Notes: generated by a model not told the origin, from the sequence alone. A stretch of DNA of 64,000 bases from Anoplopoma fimbria (GCF_027596085.1 NC_072449.1:20290334-20354333), one strand, 5' to 3'. Positions 1 to 42,932 are shown, numbered from the stretch's first letter. Numbers and translations are program-made.

Positions 1-272
1 GTGTCATATCTCTGGTATTTGTGATATTTTTTGGTCCTTCCCGGAACCACTAATCCTCCGCAGGGAGATCAAAGGTCAGGGTCAGCTCCAGAGAACTTCT
101 CCTGGAGCTGCAAGAGATTCATTGCCTTCCTCAAGGACACTTCACCAGGGCAAACGCCTGCTCTCGCAGGGCCTTGAATGTGGTTATTCCTAGCTCACTA
201 CGCCACCTTGCCGCCCTTGTTTGTGTAATCTGCTTTGCACTGTGTTAACGTGGTGTGTTTTGTCTCTGCCAG
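1..272 (+). other. cux1 intron (3' part) with a repeat-like fragment
   Basis: This is the intron upstream of the first visible exon; the acceptor ends tctctgccag at 272. Positions about 61-215 contain wording (CTCAAGGACACTTCACC, later GGGCCTTGAA) that resembles a degraded dispersed fish repeat. A 9-bp-arm palindrome lies at 83-110. Confidence 0.4.
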
Positions 273-30377
<30,105 letters not shown>

Positions 30378-30482
30378 GCTGGTTCAACATTCAGCAGCAT
30401 GCATGGCCTGCATAAAAGTTCCCCTAATCATGCTCCTCATGAAGACGGAGCTTTACCTTTGTTTCTGCAGTAACTAAAATCT

Positions 30483-30496
30483 CCACTAGGGGGCGC
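30483..30496 (+). promoter_or_regulatory. CTCF-like site at the end of the cux1 locus
   Basis: CCACTAGGGGGCGC, a full match to the CTCF core CCASYAGRKGGC plus the following GC. Binding is inference. Confidence 0.45.
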
Positions 30497-30815
30497 AGTA
30501 GGGCCATAAACTGTAAATCAAAAGGTTGATAGATTCAAAGGTGGTGTTGGTGTTTTTCGCTTCCTGATTCTTGAGCTTTAACAAGTTGCTATTAATATAT
30601 ATGTCTTGCAAAACGATGACTTAAGGTTCCTTCGTAAACATAATACTGAGAGCCAAGTATTAATCATTTTATTATTAATCTATTAATCTGTGCCAGTGTA
30701 GAACAAATTTAATGAAGTAAAGATGATGTTTTTCTTCTTGTACCAAAGGGACCACATTACCCGGGTCTTGTTGAGTTTTTTTCTGGGTTTAGTTGGAATT
30801 TTGAGTTAATTTAAG

Positions 30816-30821
30816 AATAAA
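30816..30821 (+). terminator. Possible CASP polyadenylation signal
   Basis: AATAAA 439 bp after the CASP stop, in AT-rich sequence. A second one lies at 31224-31229. Confidence 0.4.
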
Positions 30822-31464
30822 ATTTTAAAAAAAGACAAAGTTGATTTATGATTATAGGTTATATGTATAAGGTTAAAATGTATGTTTGATTGGAGAGTGT
30901 ACTGTGTGAGGTGGGTTATAAAGGATACGGTGGTTATTTTAAGAGTTTATGATGGTGGAACAATAATACAGTAGATAAGTTTACTTGTCATTCCTCAAAG
31001 ATTCCCCTACTTGAGTTCGACTAATATAATTGATTAAGTGTCTTTGGTGCAGAAATCACCTTGTTAATGTTATTTGTCTTGAGGAGATTAAGAGATGAGG
31101 GTTTGAGGCAGTAATACACCAACGGTTACTGAGTCTATCATCCTAATATTCTTCTCCTAGACGGAGTACTGTGCATGTTTACCTGCTTACTTCTTTCTTT
31201 TCTGGCATTGCAGATATATTCCAAATAAAGGCTATGCAGCATTTCTTCTCGTATCATTTTAATTTAAGATGTTGTCATTCTGAGATGTGTGCAATGGTGA
31301 AGATAGCACTATGTCGAATGGCTCATGTTGGGTTACAGTTTGTGCAGAGTCCTCACAGAGAATCTATCAATGAGAAAAGTTTAGCATTTTGCATTAAGGT
31401 TGCAACACGGGCACTATTATTATTATTATTATTAGTCAATCAGAGATACACTGTCTTGCTGTTT

Positions 31465-31800
31465 CAAATACTCACTAGAACACCAAATGTGCATCAATGA
31501 ATTAACTATTTACTCCTGTTTGAGTAATGTTTGCACTGCGTCAGTGCCTGAAGGAATTCTGTTTTTGGGTTTTCTTTCCGTCCGTACATCTGTCCATTTG
31601 TTCACATGAACGCGATATCTTAGGAACACCAGGAGGGAATCTCTTTAAATTTAGCACAAATGTGCACTCGAACTGATTAGAATTTGCCGGTCAAGGGTGA
31701 CCTCACAAAACACCTCAAGAATGAATATGCTAATCGTGACAAATTCACACAAATGTCTCATAGGATAAAATGAAGTGATGACATTTTGAACAGACATAGG
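31465..31800. repeat. Degraded dispersed fish repeat
   Basis: It starts with the segment shared with 10229-10249, then runs through GTTCACATGAACGCGATATC, AGGAACACC and GACCTCACAAAACAC. I recognise this wording as a common percomorph interspersed repeat; no family assignment is made. Confidence 0.5.
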
Positions 31801-32161
31801 CTTAAATTGCATGGTGACATATAGCCGAAAAATAAATCACCAGTTGTAGCATTTAAACAAATAGTAATATTACAATAGTCAGTTCTACACAAGGCATGTT
31901 CGTCAGAGACAAATGTGGGCTGACAGCGAGCTCTCAGTGAGGAAATGTACGTTTAACAGCTGAACCAAGAGGAAGAAAAACTGCCTGACGTCTGCTCTAA
32001 AACGCTGAATAAATGTGCTGATGGGTGATTCGAGCCTCAGCAGTCCGACTGACGGCTGCCTGCATTTCAGCATGACTGGATTAGACTGCATTTTTCATGA
32101 GAGACCTCCTCTAAAAGATCACCTCAGCTCACAGCCATTAAAGAGTAACGAGACAGGCAGA

Positions 32162-32163
<2 letters not shown>

Positions 32164-32195
<32 letters not shown>
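32164..32195. repeat. (CA)n microsatellite
   Basis: A short CA run in the intergenic region. Confidence 0.9.
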
Positions 32196-32199
<4 letters not shown>

Positions 32200-33383
32200 T
32201 CACACACTTCCTCCTCCTCCACTTTGCCCTCTATCTAAGCCCCCTTTTGCTTATCAATCAGAGCAGACTCTGAGCTATCGCAGCACAATTATAGCCTCAT
32301 TCTCTCTCCCCACCCCCCACCCCCCGGAGCAGCATTCACCTTTAACCCCAAACCTTGGATTCACACTCCTTTTTTTTTTTTCTTGGTCTCTCCTCTCGCC
32401 GGTCTCCATCTTTCTTTCCTTCACATCCTTCGTCTCGGCTTCTCCATCCGTCTATCGACAGATCCATAAATATTAACAACCTCCATCTGTGGAATAACAA
32501 AAGTCTTAAGTAAGCCTAATGGCCTGAGGTTATTTTTACCGCAGTGGACGGTTCACTTCTCATGGACTGATCCTTGGTCAGAGAGATTACTTTAACGACA
32601 CGATACTTGATTTGTCAGCATTTAAATTTTTTTCATGATTATTTTGAGACGTTTCAAGGAGCATATGTCCTGCAAACAACCTGTTATGTAGGAGTGTAAA
32701 AATAAAGGTAATACTGGAGTAATTCAATCTTTCTTTCATAGTCGAGAGGTTTCATTTCCATTATGGGCTCAGCAGAGGGCAGTAAAGTTATTCTTTATTA
32801 CAAATATGAATTATTTAGTTGTCTCTTCTGACTGTTTTCTGTCTGTGACTGCTCGCAGCTTCTTCCTGCATCGCCTTATCTGTTTTACCTTTAGTATTTA
32901 TTTAATGGCATTTAGCATATAAAATTCTCATTGGGACATTTCTGCGAATGCATTTGCTGTTGTTTTTCTCAAGAGTCAGCTATGGCATCTTTGACCCCAA
33001 TGGCATCTTTGATAGAAGCAAGGAGCTTTCACTGGAAAGAGTTCAATATTCTTAGTAGGCAATAGATTATCAAAAAGGGCACGGGCTAGCACAACAAAAA
33101 ATCCAAACCACAACTGCAATTGTAATTTGTTCAAGTAATCTATATAATAAAATATAAAAGCTATAACGTTTTTTTTTATTATACATAGAGGGGACTTCAT
33201 GTGGTGCGGACACTGCTTTAAACATTAATACTATTATTTAGACAATTGTGCAGGAATGAGAGTTTTCAGAGTGTTTGACTGTACAGTTAACAAAATGTTT
33301 TTATAAAGCTTTAAAAACAAAAATTGAACATCTTTTGGTTCATGGCAGGCAAAAGAAATATTAATTATGGAGCGGCTTAATTT

Positions 33384-33531
33384 GGACCACCAACGAACAG
33401 CCCAAACATATTCAATTTATATTGATTACCCAGAGAGAAGCAGTGCATTATCATCAAGAGGCTGCAACCAAAGAATATTTGGCATTTTTGCTTCATAAGT
33501 GACAATTATCAAAATTGTTGGTTGATTTTTT
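33384..33531. repeat. AT-rich dispersed repeat fragment (same family as 43782-44400)
   Basis: It contains TTTGGCATTTTTGCTTCATA and ATTATCAAAATTGTTG, resembling parts of an AT-rich fish repeat. Confidence 0.4.
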
Positions 33532-33813
33532 GGTTTCAGCTGTTCTAAGTGGAGCTGCAGATAAGTCCTAGTGAGAGAGGAGTTATGTAAACACTTTTTA
33601 TGAATCCTGCTTTAGCTAGGCAAGTAATATTTTTTTTCTTTCTCCCAGACATCCCTCCCATTCAGAGGCGTCCTCTTCATTCATTTCTCTGTAGCTGTGA
33701 AAATCTCATTCATTGCATTCATAGATTCAACACACCATTCAGGATTTTACTCCTTTGTGTCTCTAAGTAGCTCAGACCATAAACTGTCGAGGACTGTTGC
33801 ATGGATACAAAGA

Positions 33814-33862
33814 GTGTGTGTCTGTTTGTGTGTGTGTTGTGTGTGTGTGTGTGTGTGCGTGG

Positions 33863-33894
<32 letters not shown>
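33814..33894. repeat. (TG)n microsatellite, interrupted
   Basis: A TG run with several single-base interruptions. Confidence 0.9.
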
Positions 33895-33898
<4 letters not shown>

Positions 33899-34098
33899 GG
33901 AGAATTGCTAAGGGAGTTTGGCACCTGTTTGTGTGTTTGGGAGGTGTCATTCATATTATTTTGGATAAATCATTCCTTCATAATCCTCTTCAGAAATGCC
34001 TCTGTTCTCTTCCTCTGTTTCATCCTTCCCTCTGTCCGCATGCAGGCGCTTTAGTCGTCGTCGCCCCCCCACCTCTTCATCACCCTCCCCCCATGGGC

Positions 34099-34202
34099 GT
34101 TGCTATGGAAACAGGCCTCCTCTGTCAGGTGGCTCCGTTCTGAATGCTCCCCTGCGCTCTGATTTGCTCTGACATCGTCTGGCTGAATCACTCGGCCACG
34201 TG
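34099..34202 (+). promoter_or_regulatory. Candidate cis element: RFX X-box-like site and CACGTG E-box
   Basis: GTTGCTATGGAAAC at 34099-34112 resembles the RFX X-box inverted repeat. GGCCACGTGATC, with CACGTG at 34197-34202, lies 85 bp downstream. Function is inferred. Confidence 0.3.
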
Positions 34203-34829
34203 ATCCCGGATGCTGAATATGGAGACGGTCTCTCTCTCTTTCTCTCTTATGACCCCCACCTCCTGAAGTCCCCCCACCATGCCGTCCTCTCACCTCATCT
34301 GGGGAAGGTGAAAGGAAGTGACGGTGGATTTAGATCACGTTAATTCACAGACAAAAGACTGTACAGTCATAACAAAGAAAAAAACACACGATTAACATAT
34401 TCATATGATATAAATCACAGCCTAAATGAGGTAACCCTGATGTTCCATCTAAAAAAAACGTTCATTTATCAGCTATATACTTAATGACCTTAACCAATTT
34501 TATGGGAATTGCTTATAAAAGACACATTACTTCTGTTTGGAGCCTCAGAGAAAATAAAACATTTTCATAAGCTCTACTTTATATCAGTTGACCCTATTGT
34601 TTATGCAGCACTACCTCTCCTATATCCCTAATAAGTACATTGTTTTATTTCTGATGTTGGAGACAAACAAAAGGAATATATATTTATTCATTCATGGCCC
34701 ATAGGATTTCTAGATTTCTTTATTTGGTGCAATAACAATGCTTTATGGCGATCTTGTCACTCTTATCAAATGTACAAGTTCAGGGTTAATACTCAATAAC
34801 TGTTGGGTTTTAAAAACGTCAGAGGAAAG

Positions 34830-35190
34830 GAAAGAAGTAGTCACATCCGTAGGTAAAGTAAGCAAAACCACAATGTAGAAATACTTCAAGACAAAATCCT
34901 GCATATCTAATATATCTAATATTGAAGTGAAATGTGTAACATACATATCAATGTTTTCTCTTTTTGCTGTGGAGCTGATTTTACCTTATTCTCTGTTGGG
35001 AGGTTAATCTATAAAAGTTTCATATTTTATAAAATAATAAAATAATTTTGTTTGTAAAATTTGTAAAAGTAACTGTAGTTGTGAGATAACAGTATTTCCC
35101 TCTGAAATTTGTATAAAATACAGAATCATAAAGTCCAAAAACTGTATTAAGGTACGTTACTTGAGTAAATGTACTTTCCATCACTTTCTC
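34830..35190. repeat. Dispersed fish repeat, AAGTAAAAGTAC-type family
   Basis: It reads ACAATGTAGAAATACTTC, later ATTTCCCTCTGAAATTTG, and ends TACTTGAGTAAATGTACTTT. Related wording appears at 45511-46475. Confidence 0.45.
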
Positions 35191-35322
35191 TATTGTTTCT
35201 TGATAAGTTTATTTCCAGCATGTGATTAACTGACGTGCTTTCCTTCCTGTTCATGGCACTCATCATGCATCATCTTTTACAAGCTCAGCGGGTGAAACAC
35301 AACCTCAGGTACAGTGTGACGC

Positions 35323-35325
<3 letters not shown>

Positions 35326-35416
<91 letters not shown>

Positions 35417-35419
35417 CAC
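35326..35419. repeat. (CA)n microsatellite
   Basis: A CA run of about 90 bp with one CG interruption near its end. Confidence 0.95.
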
Positions 35420-35565
35420 TCAACAACGTTTCAAGTCATCTGAGGATCAGTGCTGCTAATTTTCTTGCCACCTCGGTTGAAGCGGCTGCAAATAGAAATT
35501 TGTATGACTCAGCTGGCAGACTGACAATTTTGACACTATGTGATGAGATCTAACTGGGGATGAAA

Positions 35566-35672
<107 letters not shown>

Positions 35673-38265
35673 AACAGGAAAAACATGACTTGTGTTTGTT
35701 AATCAGCGATACTCCAGCTTGAGTACACAGTTTTTGATGGACTATGGACTAAAGCAAGACTGGAGTGCCAGATCAAATGATCAACTGGCCCTGGGCCCCA
35801 CACACCCTCGGGCTCCTGTAGCACCTCGGTCACTGCCTTTTTATATTGATCACATAGATCTGATTTCATGTCTAATTCTATTAGAGGGGTTCTGTGTCCA
35901 AATATAGTTTTTTAGAGCTAATTTATTTTAGTTTATATTGGGTTTAATTGAATGTCCATAGCTGACATGTAAATTAAATGATTGTCGGTTGTGCACTCAA
36001 TAATAAGCAGCTTGTAGGTGCCATGGTACACACACACAATGCATAAAGGGTAGGAGTTATATTGGGGATGTGTAGCAATAATGTCTCCTAAAACATACAC
36101 ATAGAACTAAACTGCATTGTTTTGGAAATGTTTTTTCTCAGGTATTACCCTCACAGTTTTAAACTTGTGAATTGAAACTAAACAAAACCAAATTGCAACA
36201 ACATTAGCTACTTGGTTAGGTTTAGTAAAAGATCACAGTTTGGCTTAATATAAGTATAGTTAATATGTAACTTAAGTTACGTACGAAACATTAAACATTT
36301 AACTTGCACCGGAAAGGTGCTGCGCTGGCCAATAACGAACATGCACGAACACGCTCTTGGTAGATTACTTTGTGATGTTAATTAAGTATGTCTACTGTTC
36401 ACCTCACTATCGTTGTGAGGGAAGTTTCATTTTGGTCTGAATCCACACTCAGTCCCAATTCGAAAAGCTAGATGTTTAATCAGAAAGGTTGTGAGGGAGT
36501 GGACATGAGAATCCTTATGCATCATGGAAACAGAACCTCCTGTCAGGAACATTTTGTTTTGTTTCTCTTTTCACATCACTGCACCTTTAAATTCTTCCGT
36601 TCTTATGTCTCTGTTTCTTCTCTGGCAGATTATTCTCTGTGTTTCCCATGAAGCTTCAGGTTACAGCATTTAAAAGCTTCCAACCAGTAATTCATGTGTC
36701 CAGACTGAACATTCACACATTTCTACGAATGCAGCAGAAGTGTCTCCTACGTTGAATAGAATGGCATCTTCAGAGGCAAGCCGGGTTTTCTGTGCCCCCT
36801 CAGTAGTGTGTTTTCCTGTTCAAGAGACAGTGAGGGGCAGTTTCTTATTAAAGCCTGCTGACACATTGATCCTCAAACGGCCTCCGGAGGCCAATCTCCA
36901 TCTCAACCACTTTAGATGCTTTCACAGGAAATCGGCTCGAAAGCATCTTTTTTTTCCCCTTCCTTTGTCTCTCAGCCTGTCTCACCTCTCTGAAGTCTAA
37001 ATGAGGTATATATTTGAACTCCTGATCGATGACGCCCACAGAGGAGGCCGTGCTCTTTGTGTGCAGTGTTACTTAATGGGACCCTGCTCTGCCATCGAAC
37101 TGTGTGTCTGCACAGAGGAAAAAATAGACATGTTTCTCTGGAGGACTGAAATCGTTGACCTTTAGGGGGAATTAAGAAGAAACAATGTGATAAGTTGATG
37201 GCTGAATGAGGGGATTTAGATGTGGAAATGTAGGCACTAAAAAGCAGAGGTGATGTGGGAGAGACAGTGACTGGTCTGTGGATGACCAGGAGGTTGTAGC
37301 CCCCCCCACAGCGCTCCCGTTGATTCATCCTTCCGGCAGGAAGTGTGTGAGGATCAATAAGAAGCGAGGGTCTCTGGAGAGAGACACAGAGTGAGAGCCC
37401 TCGCCCAGCCCAGGTCTCTCTTTTTGTTTCATTAAGCAGCTCCTCACTCTCGTTTGAATTGAGACACACACTGATAATAAAAACAACAATGGTGGCTCCT
37501 CCTCACTTGTCCAAACTCTTGTTAAATTGATTTCACAATCTTAGATTTATGTTTGTATTTGTCAAACATAAATTGACAGTGAAATACACGCACTATGACT
37601 TGTTGAAAAGGTTACAATGGGTTACCAGGAAAATGTATGAGTATGCAACAATTATTGTATATTATTTATCAATATTTTACTAAACTGTGTTATCATTTTC
37701 AAAAATTTGCTCTAACATTAAATGTTTTGGGCAAACTGGCAACATTTGAATCACTTGCTTTTATTTAATCATGTCTCTACTGCTAATCATTACATGGATC
37801 GGTCAGAGCTGCTTACCGGCTGAGAAAAGAGTTGGCAAAACAAGATCACAGTCTGCCAGCTATGACTGAGGCGCAGAAGCAGAGCGGCTGATTTAAGAGG
37901 AAACACTTAGATAAGACGTCAGTCTTCTAGAGCAGCTTGTCCTCTCCCACTACCACCTGTCTGTGGCCTGACCAGGTTATTGTTTTAAGCTTTAACCCCA
38001 CAATGGAGTCAATCCTCTCAAAGTGGATTAGTAGTGAAGGTGTGCTTAGCTACGGTCACTCAATGAGTGGTTAACATCTCTGAGCCACGGGAGAGAAGTC
38101 TCACTCGGCTAAACAACATGTACGCTAATGTTTTGCAGTAAATCAGGATATTAGTGAGAAAACACACAAGGAGGCTTCATTCAGTCAGTCAATACTCTAA
38201 CTGTGTGAGTGTGTGTTTGGACCAGCTGCAGCCTCCACGTCAAAGTATGTGGTCACCACTGCTGA

Positions 38266-38392
<127 letters not shown>

Positions 38393-38543
38393 CCCTGAAG
38401 CCCAGTGAAAACAGTTTTTTTTTTTTTATGTGTGTTTTTAAAGCCACTTTGTATTTGTCTGTGTCAAGTGTGTATGCCGTCACCAGGGGGTCAAATGTTT
38501 TATTTCTTACATTCAATCATTAAGTTACTAATGTAAAATATCT

Positions 38544-38545
<2 letters not shown>

Positions 38546-38591
<46 letters not shown>
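38546..38591. repeat. (CA)n microsatellite
   Basis: A CA run in inverted orientation to the TG array at 38266-38391. Confidence 0.95.
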
Positions 38592-38593
<2 letters not shown>

Positions 38594-38684
38594 ATTTCTT
38601 GTATTGTGTCAGAAATGGCAACAATAAAAGGGCGTGGCTCCTTTCAAGGGCAGTCATCAGCGGCTGTTAAATAGCCTAGATCAG

Positions 38685-38800
<116 letters not shown>

Positions 38801-39047
38801 GGAAGCTGCGGTCAATAGACACTGACTAGTGTTTGAATGTTCCTTCAAAATAAAAGCCTCAAGAGTCACGTTAAAAGTGACTCGTGCTTTTCCTGTTGCT
38901 TAATCTGGCTGAATGGGTCTCTGCTAGGTTCTCTTTTAAATATCAACTTTTCAGGAACCAAGAATCAAGGTGCTTTTATTTGCATTCTCAGTTCTCTATA
39001 TCTATGTTAGCAAGAATCAGTTAAAACCTCAAGAATGTAGTCTCTCT

Positions 39048-39143
39048 GCCGCGCCGCTTGCTTCGTTCGTTCTCTTCGCGGCGCGCCTTCCTTGTATTCA
39101 AAATCATTGCCGCGGGACACTCGGGGGGGGCAGGCGGGGGGGC
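39048..39143. other. Isolated CpG cluster with a GC hairpin
   Basis: About 13 CpG dinucleotides in 96 bp within AT-rich DNA. CGCGCCGC (39050-39057) and GCGGCGCG (39078-39085) are perfect inverted arms around a 20-nt loop. A poly-G stretch follows. Confidence 0.5.
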
Positions 39144-40171
39144 AATATTTCCTGGTGCATTCAAGCCCAGGAGCTATTTCATTTCATGCATGTAGTCCCT
39201 GACATTAAATTAAAACAGGAAAATCTACATCATAGTTTTACCGTGAAGCATGATACACATAGCATGGATTCATCAGGCAAACAACTGCTGTTGGGCTTCA
39301 GTTGACCTTCCACCCACACTTCCTGCCTTCCTGTGCATTTTGTATGTACTTTATTGTCATATTGCCAAGTAAGGTCAGTGCACTGTTAACTATACGGCAG
39401 CTTCAGACCTTAAGAAATCAACCTTTACTCTGACGCTGGAATAACAAAAACTCAGCCTGTTTTCTGACATCTGAATCATCGTCTACATTACTGATTTGTT
39501 CAGTAATTCAAGTGAAATGAAACAGAAACTGAATGAAATGACGGTTTAGTCTAATGGAAACCCTTGGTAACAGTTCCTGAGGTTTACGTGTGTCAGTTTG
39601 TGGTAATTTCATTAAACACATCTTAATTTAAGAATATATACCAAGGTTTTAAAACTTGATTTGGATTCAAATCCCCTCAAGAAAGGCCCACAAAATGAAG
39701 TAATGATACAGGACTGGCTTTTCATGTGCAAAATCTCACACATTTACAAGTAAGATATGTATATTTATTTGATAATAGTAAAAGTAAACACATGATGACA
39801 CACTTTTTGTAAAGTGACCTCCCCCAAATTTCACGACTATGGCCAAACTGAAGGGTAATGCTAAGTACTAATCATGGTAAAGAGAGAGTCTTTAATGCAC
39901 AGCCGATCAGCTGAACATTCACAAATGTAAAATTTGTCTACAAGGAAGTCAGAAATTCAACAACTTTGGAGCATAACATTTCCAATTATAAATGAAAAAA
40001 ATGAATTGATATTTACTTTGGTTTAAATTGATCAGTTCATTGAATTACATTGAATTACATCCATCTAGAGATGAAAAAGCTGAACTGAACAAGCTATGCC
40101 AGAATACTATCTTTGTACCAAATTGTGTAGTTATCTGTAGAAAATGACCAGGAAATGAACAACTGCAGCAA

Positions 40172-40173
<2 letters not shown>

Positions 40174-40224
<51 letters not shown>
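40174..40224. repeat. (GA)n microsatellite
   Basis: A GA run of about 50 bp just upstream of the putative sh2b2 5' exon. Confidence 0.95.
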
Positions 40225-40226
<2 letters not shown>

Positions 40227-40259
40227 AAAGTCACCGAACTGCTAACGAATTACCTATTA

Positions 40260-40537
40260 ATAACTTTATTCTGAAAGAGAAAACAGGAAGTGGTATTTCT
40301 CTCAGACTTGTCTGTGGTCTGTGGACAGCAGAGCAAAGGTAGACTACAGCAGCACAGTGCGTCGGGCGGAGAGATGGAGGGAGAGCTGAGCGGCCAGGAG
40401 AAGATCAGATGAAGAGGGAATAAAAGCCATGTTTGATCCTGAATAAAAAACATCCTCACGGCAACAACAAAAAACAAAACCAAGCAAACAGGATCATCTC
40501 CGAGACACCAGCGTCATGACACCAGTCCTACACTGAG
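40260..40537 (+). other. sh2b2: Possible sh2b2 5' UTR exon or promoter
   Basis: This GC-richer block ends CACTGAG followed by a good donor (gtgagagcc, 40538). The first sh2b2 coding exon opens with an acceptor 31 nt before its ATG, so an upstream non-coding exon must exist. The left edge is arbitrary, and other positions are possible. Confidence 0.25.
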
Positions 40538-41340
40538 GTGAGAGCCGCTACTGCGTGTTTTATTATTTCTTATTAAGCGCGTCTGGACCAGCTTGAATTC
40601 TTTAAATAGACATCTTGCAGAACCTTTTTATATTCAGGTTGTGTCAAGATAAAAAAAAAAGTGGCGAGTAACAACAACAACAACAACAACAACAAACCCT
40701 CCAGGTGAGGAGGAGAGGAGGCTGCTGTGTGTTGGTGTTAAACCCGGTTCATCCCCATTACGATGAATCCTGCGTTGAGAATCTTCTTCTTTCTTTTTTT
40801 TTAATGGCAGAGAACAAGTGCAAAATAGGCTGTTTTTTATTTTATTTTTTAAGGTGTTCAAAACAGAGACTCCGCGCATGAGGCTTCCCGGACTCGAAGA
40901 GGGGTCTCGGTGTAAAAGGGGCTTTTCCGATAATCCTTTTAATAGCCTTGAGGGAGTAAAGTCTGGTCAGTCGCAGGACGGCTCAGGGGCCTGATGTGAT
41001 GTGATCTGATGTGATGTACAGGCCCGCTTGTGATGATCCAAACCCGGCGTACCGACTCGTGACTCTGCAGGCAGCCTCCCATTCATCTCCTCCGCTCTGG
41101 ACCAGCAGCTGTCAGCCATTCAGCAGGAGGCTGCGTCCGATTCCCATTCATGAAGTCCAATACGCAGCCTGCTGAGCGACCCACCGTTGGCTGTAAATAG
41201 GCTCCCCGGGCCTGCAGTAGGCCTGTTTCAGGCCTGCTATTGACTTTCTCTCGTGTGTCTCTTTATAAGCTACACGAGACAGTCAGTTAATATGAAGCCT
41301 AATAAGCCTGATTATTGCAACACACAGGCCTGCTATTATA

Positions 41341-41928
41341 TAGGCCTTCACATCACTGTCACGTAACACTCTGCTTCTCTGGTACTGTGTTGTGATTGTA
41401 TAGTCACCTAATCAAAGAACATTGTATATTATTTTTCTTATTCTATAACTAAATTCTATTGAGCAGAAATGTTGTTGTGATGTGTTAGCAGAATCCCTCT
41501 AAAATCAGATTTTTTTTTTTACAAAGATGCATGGTATCTTCACTAAAAGTAAAGCTTTTCAGAGCTGGCCCCAGCTCATACAGTATGCCACCATTTATTC
41601 TATAGGGGGTGGTCAGAAAAATCTGCTTAGTTGCATTGTATTATATCCTACAGTATAATGCCATGCAACTGTCACGGTGATATTCATATAATACTTCTCT
41701 GACACTATGTTATGATTTAATGGTGACCTAAACAAAGGCACAGGTTATTTATATTGTGTGCATTACTCTCGTCTACACTTTATGTTGCATGGGGTGGACA
41801 AAATACCAAGAACACCCTGCAATATGATGCAATCCTATATAGTATATAAATGTGTTGTGTAGGCCTTGACGTCATTGTGATGTCCTGATATTAGTCTTTT
41901 AGTGACCTAATGGAAGGCAGTGGTTTGC
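41341..41928 (+). repeat. Diverged tandem-repeat cluster (three related cores)
   Basis: The cores at 41341-41424, 41658-41740 and 41860-41928 share order: GTCAC or ACGTCATTGTGATG-type wording, CTTCTCTG, TGTTGTGATT or TGTTATGATT, then a conserved ACCTAA (41406, 41726, 41905). GGGGTGG blocks at 41606 and 41791 repeat with a similar period of about 185 bp. Confidence 0.5.
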
Positions 41929-42017
41929 AATACATGCAAGGTGACGTGCCGAAACAATTTAATTAATAATAATTTCACTATCTGGGAATGATGGTTGGAC
42001 CCTAAAAAGTTATTTGA

Positions 42018-42145
42018 AGACGTCATGTTGGGCTCTGACCACTTGTTATGGATATTTTCACTGATTTCTGACATTTTGCAGACCAAACAACGAATCTTAA
42101 AAATGATTAACAGATTGATGAATTAATTATTTCTCATTGTGGCCC
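42018..42145. repeat. AT-rich dispersed repeat fragment
   Basis: It reads GACGTCATGTTGGGCTCTG, then TTTCTGACATTTTGCAGACC. It resembles one end of the family at 43782-44400. Confidence 0.45.
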
Positions 42146-42852
42146 TCCCTATTTCAATTAAGTTCAAAATCGCGAGTTTACAAACATAAATACACACAAA
42201 GAATTAATTCACGCCTAAAAATTTCTTTAAAGTACAATTATGAGAATGAAAGAAAATAAGTGACATACATGTTCAATAGCTGTTGAACAAAATCCAACAC
42301 ATACCGTGCCAAAGAGTGCAAAAAGGCATGCTACATAGAGTCATACATCCACCCTCAGTGTGATTATCAGGCTGTTTTTTGCATCAGCGTCACTCAGCGT
42401 CACTGAATTAAAAAACATTAAAAACCCATCTGTTCCAGTAACTGACACACTTGATGCTCACACAGGTTGTGCAGTATTTCTCCTCTGCGAGAGGCCTGTG
42501 GTCATCTGTGAAATTAGTTAGACCCGGTGGGTGAGAGACAGGAAATGGAAGTCGGTGGCGGAATGTGCATCTCCCACGCGCTGCGTCCTTTATCACTGGC
42601 TGCCATATGGATGCCTGAGCTCACTCAATATTTACGTTGTCGCTGCGCGCCAGAGAAACCAGGAGAGAGAGAGAGAGAGAGAGAGAGGAGAGTATGCTGG
42701 TACAGAGGACACGCTTATTAAGTGTTTATATCTGCATGTTGAGGCCCTGCTACCTATGTTGAGAAGTGGTGAAAAACCCACATGCAAACTGGTGGGTCTT
42801 CTCATCACATCTGGTTTATTATCACTGGTTGCATCTGTCGGCATCCACACAC

Positions 42853-42854
<2 letters not shown>

Positions 42855-42930
<76 letters not shown>
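42855..42930. repeat. (CA)n microsatellite
   Basis: An uninterrupted CA run of about 76 bp. Confidence 0.95.

Positions 42931-42932
<2 letters not shown>

Larger units (their letters stand above)
30378..31229 (+). other. CASP 3' UTR
   Basis: It follows the CASP stop. AATAAA signals lie at 30816-30821 and 31224-31229; which one is used is unknown. A CTCF-like site is at 30483-30496. Confidence 0.5.

Noticed and set aside
36740..37469. Possible gene on either strand in the 36.7-37.5 kb region
   Set aside because: The translated frames show no recognisable motif, codon pattern or splice sites.
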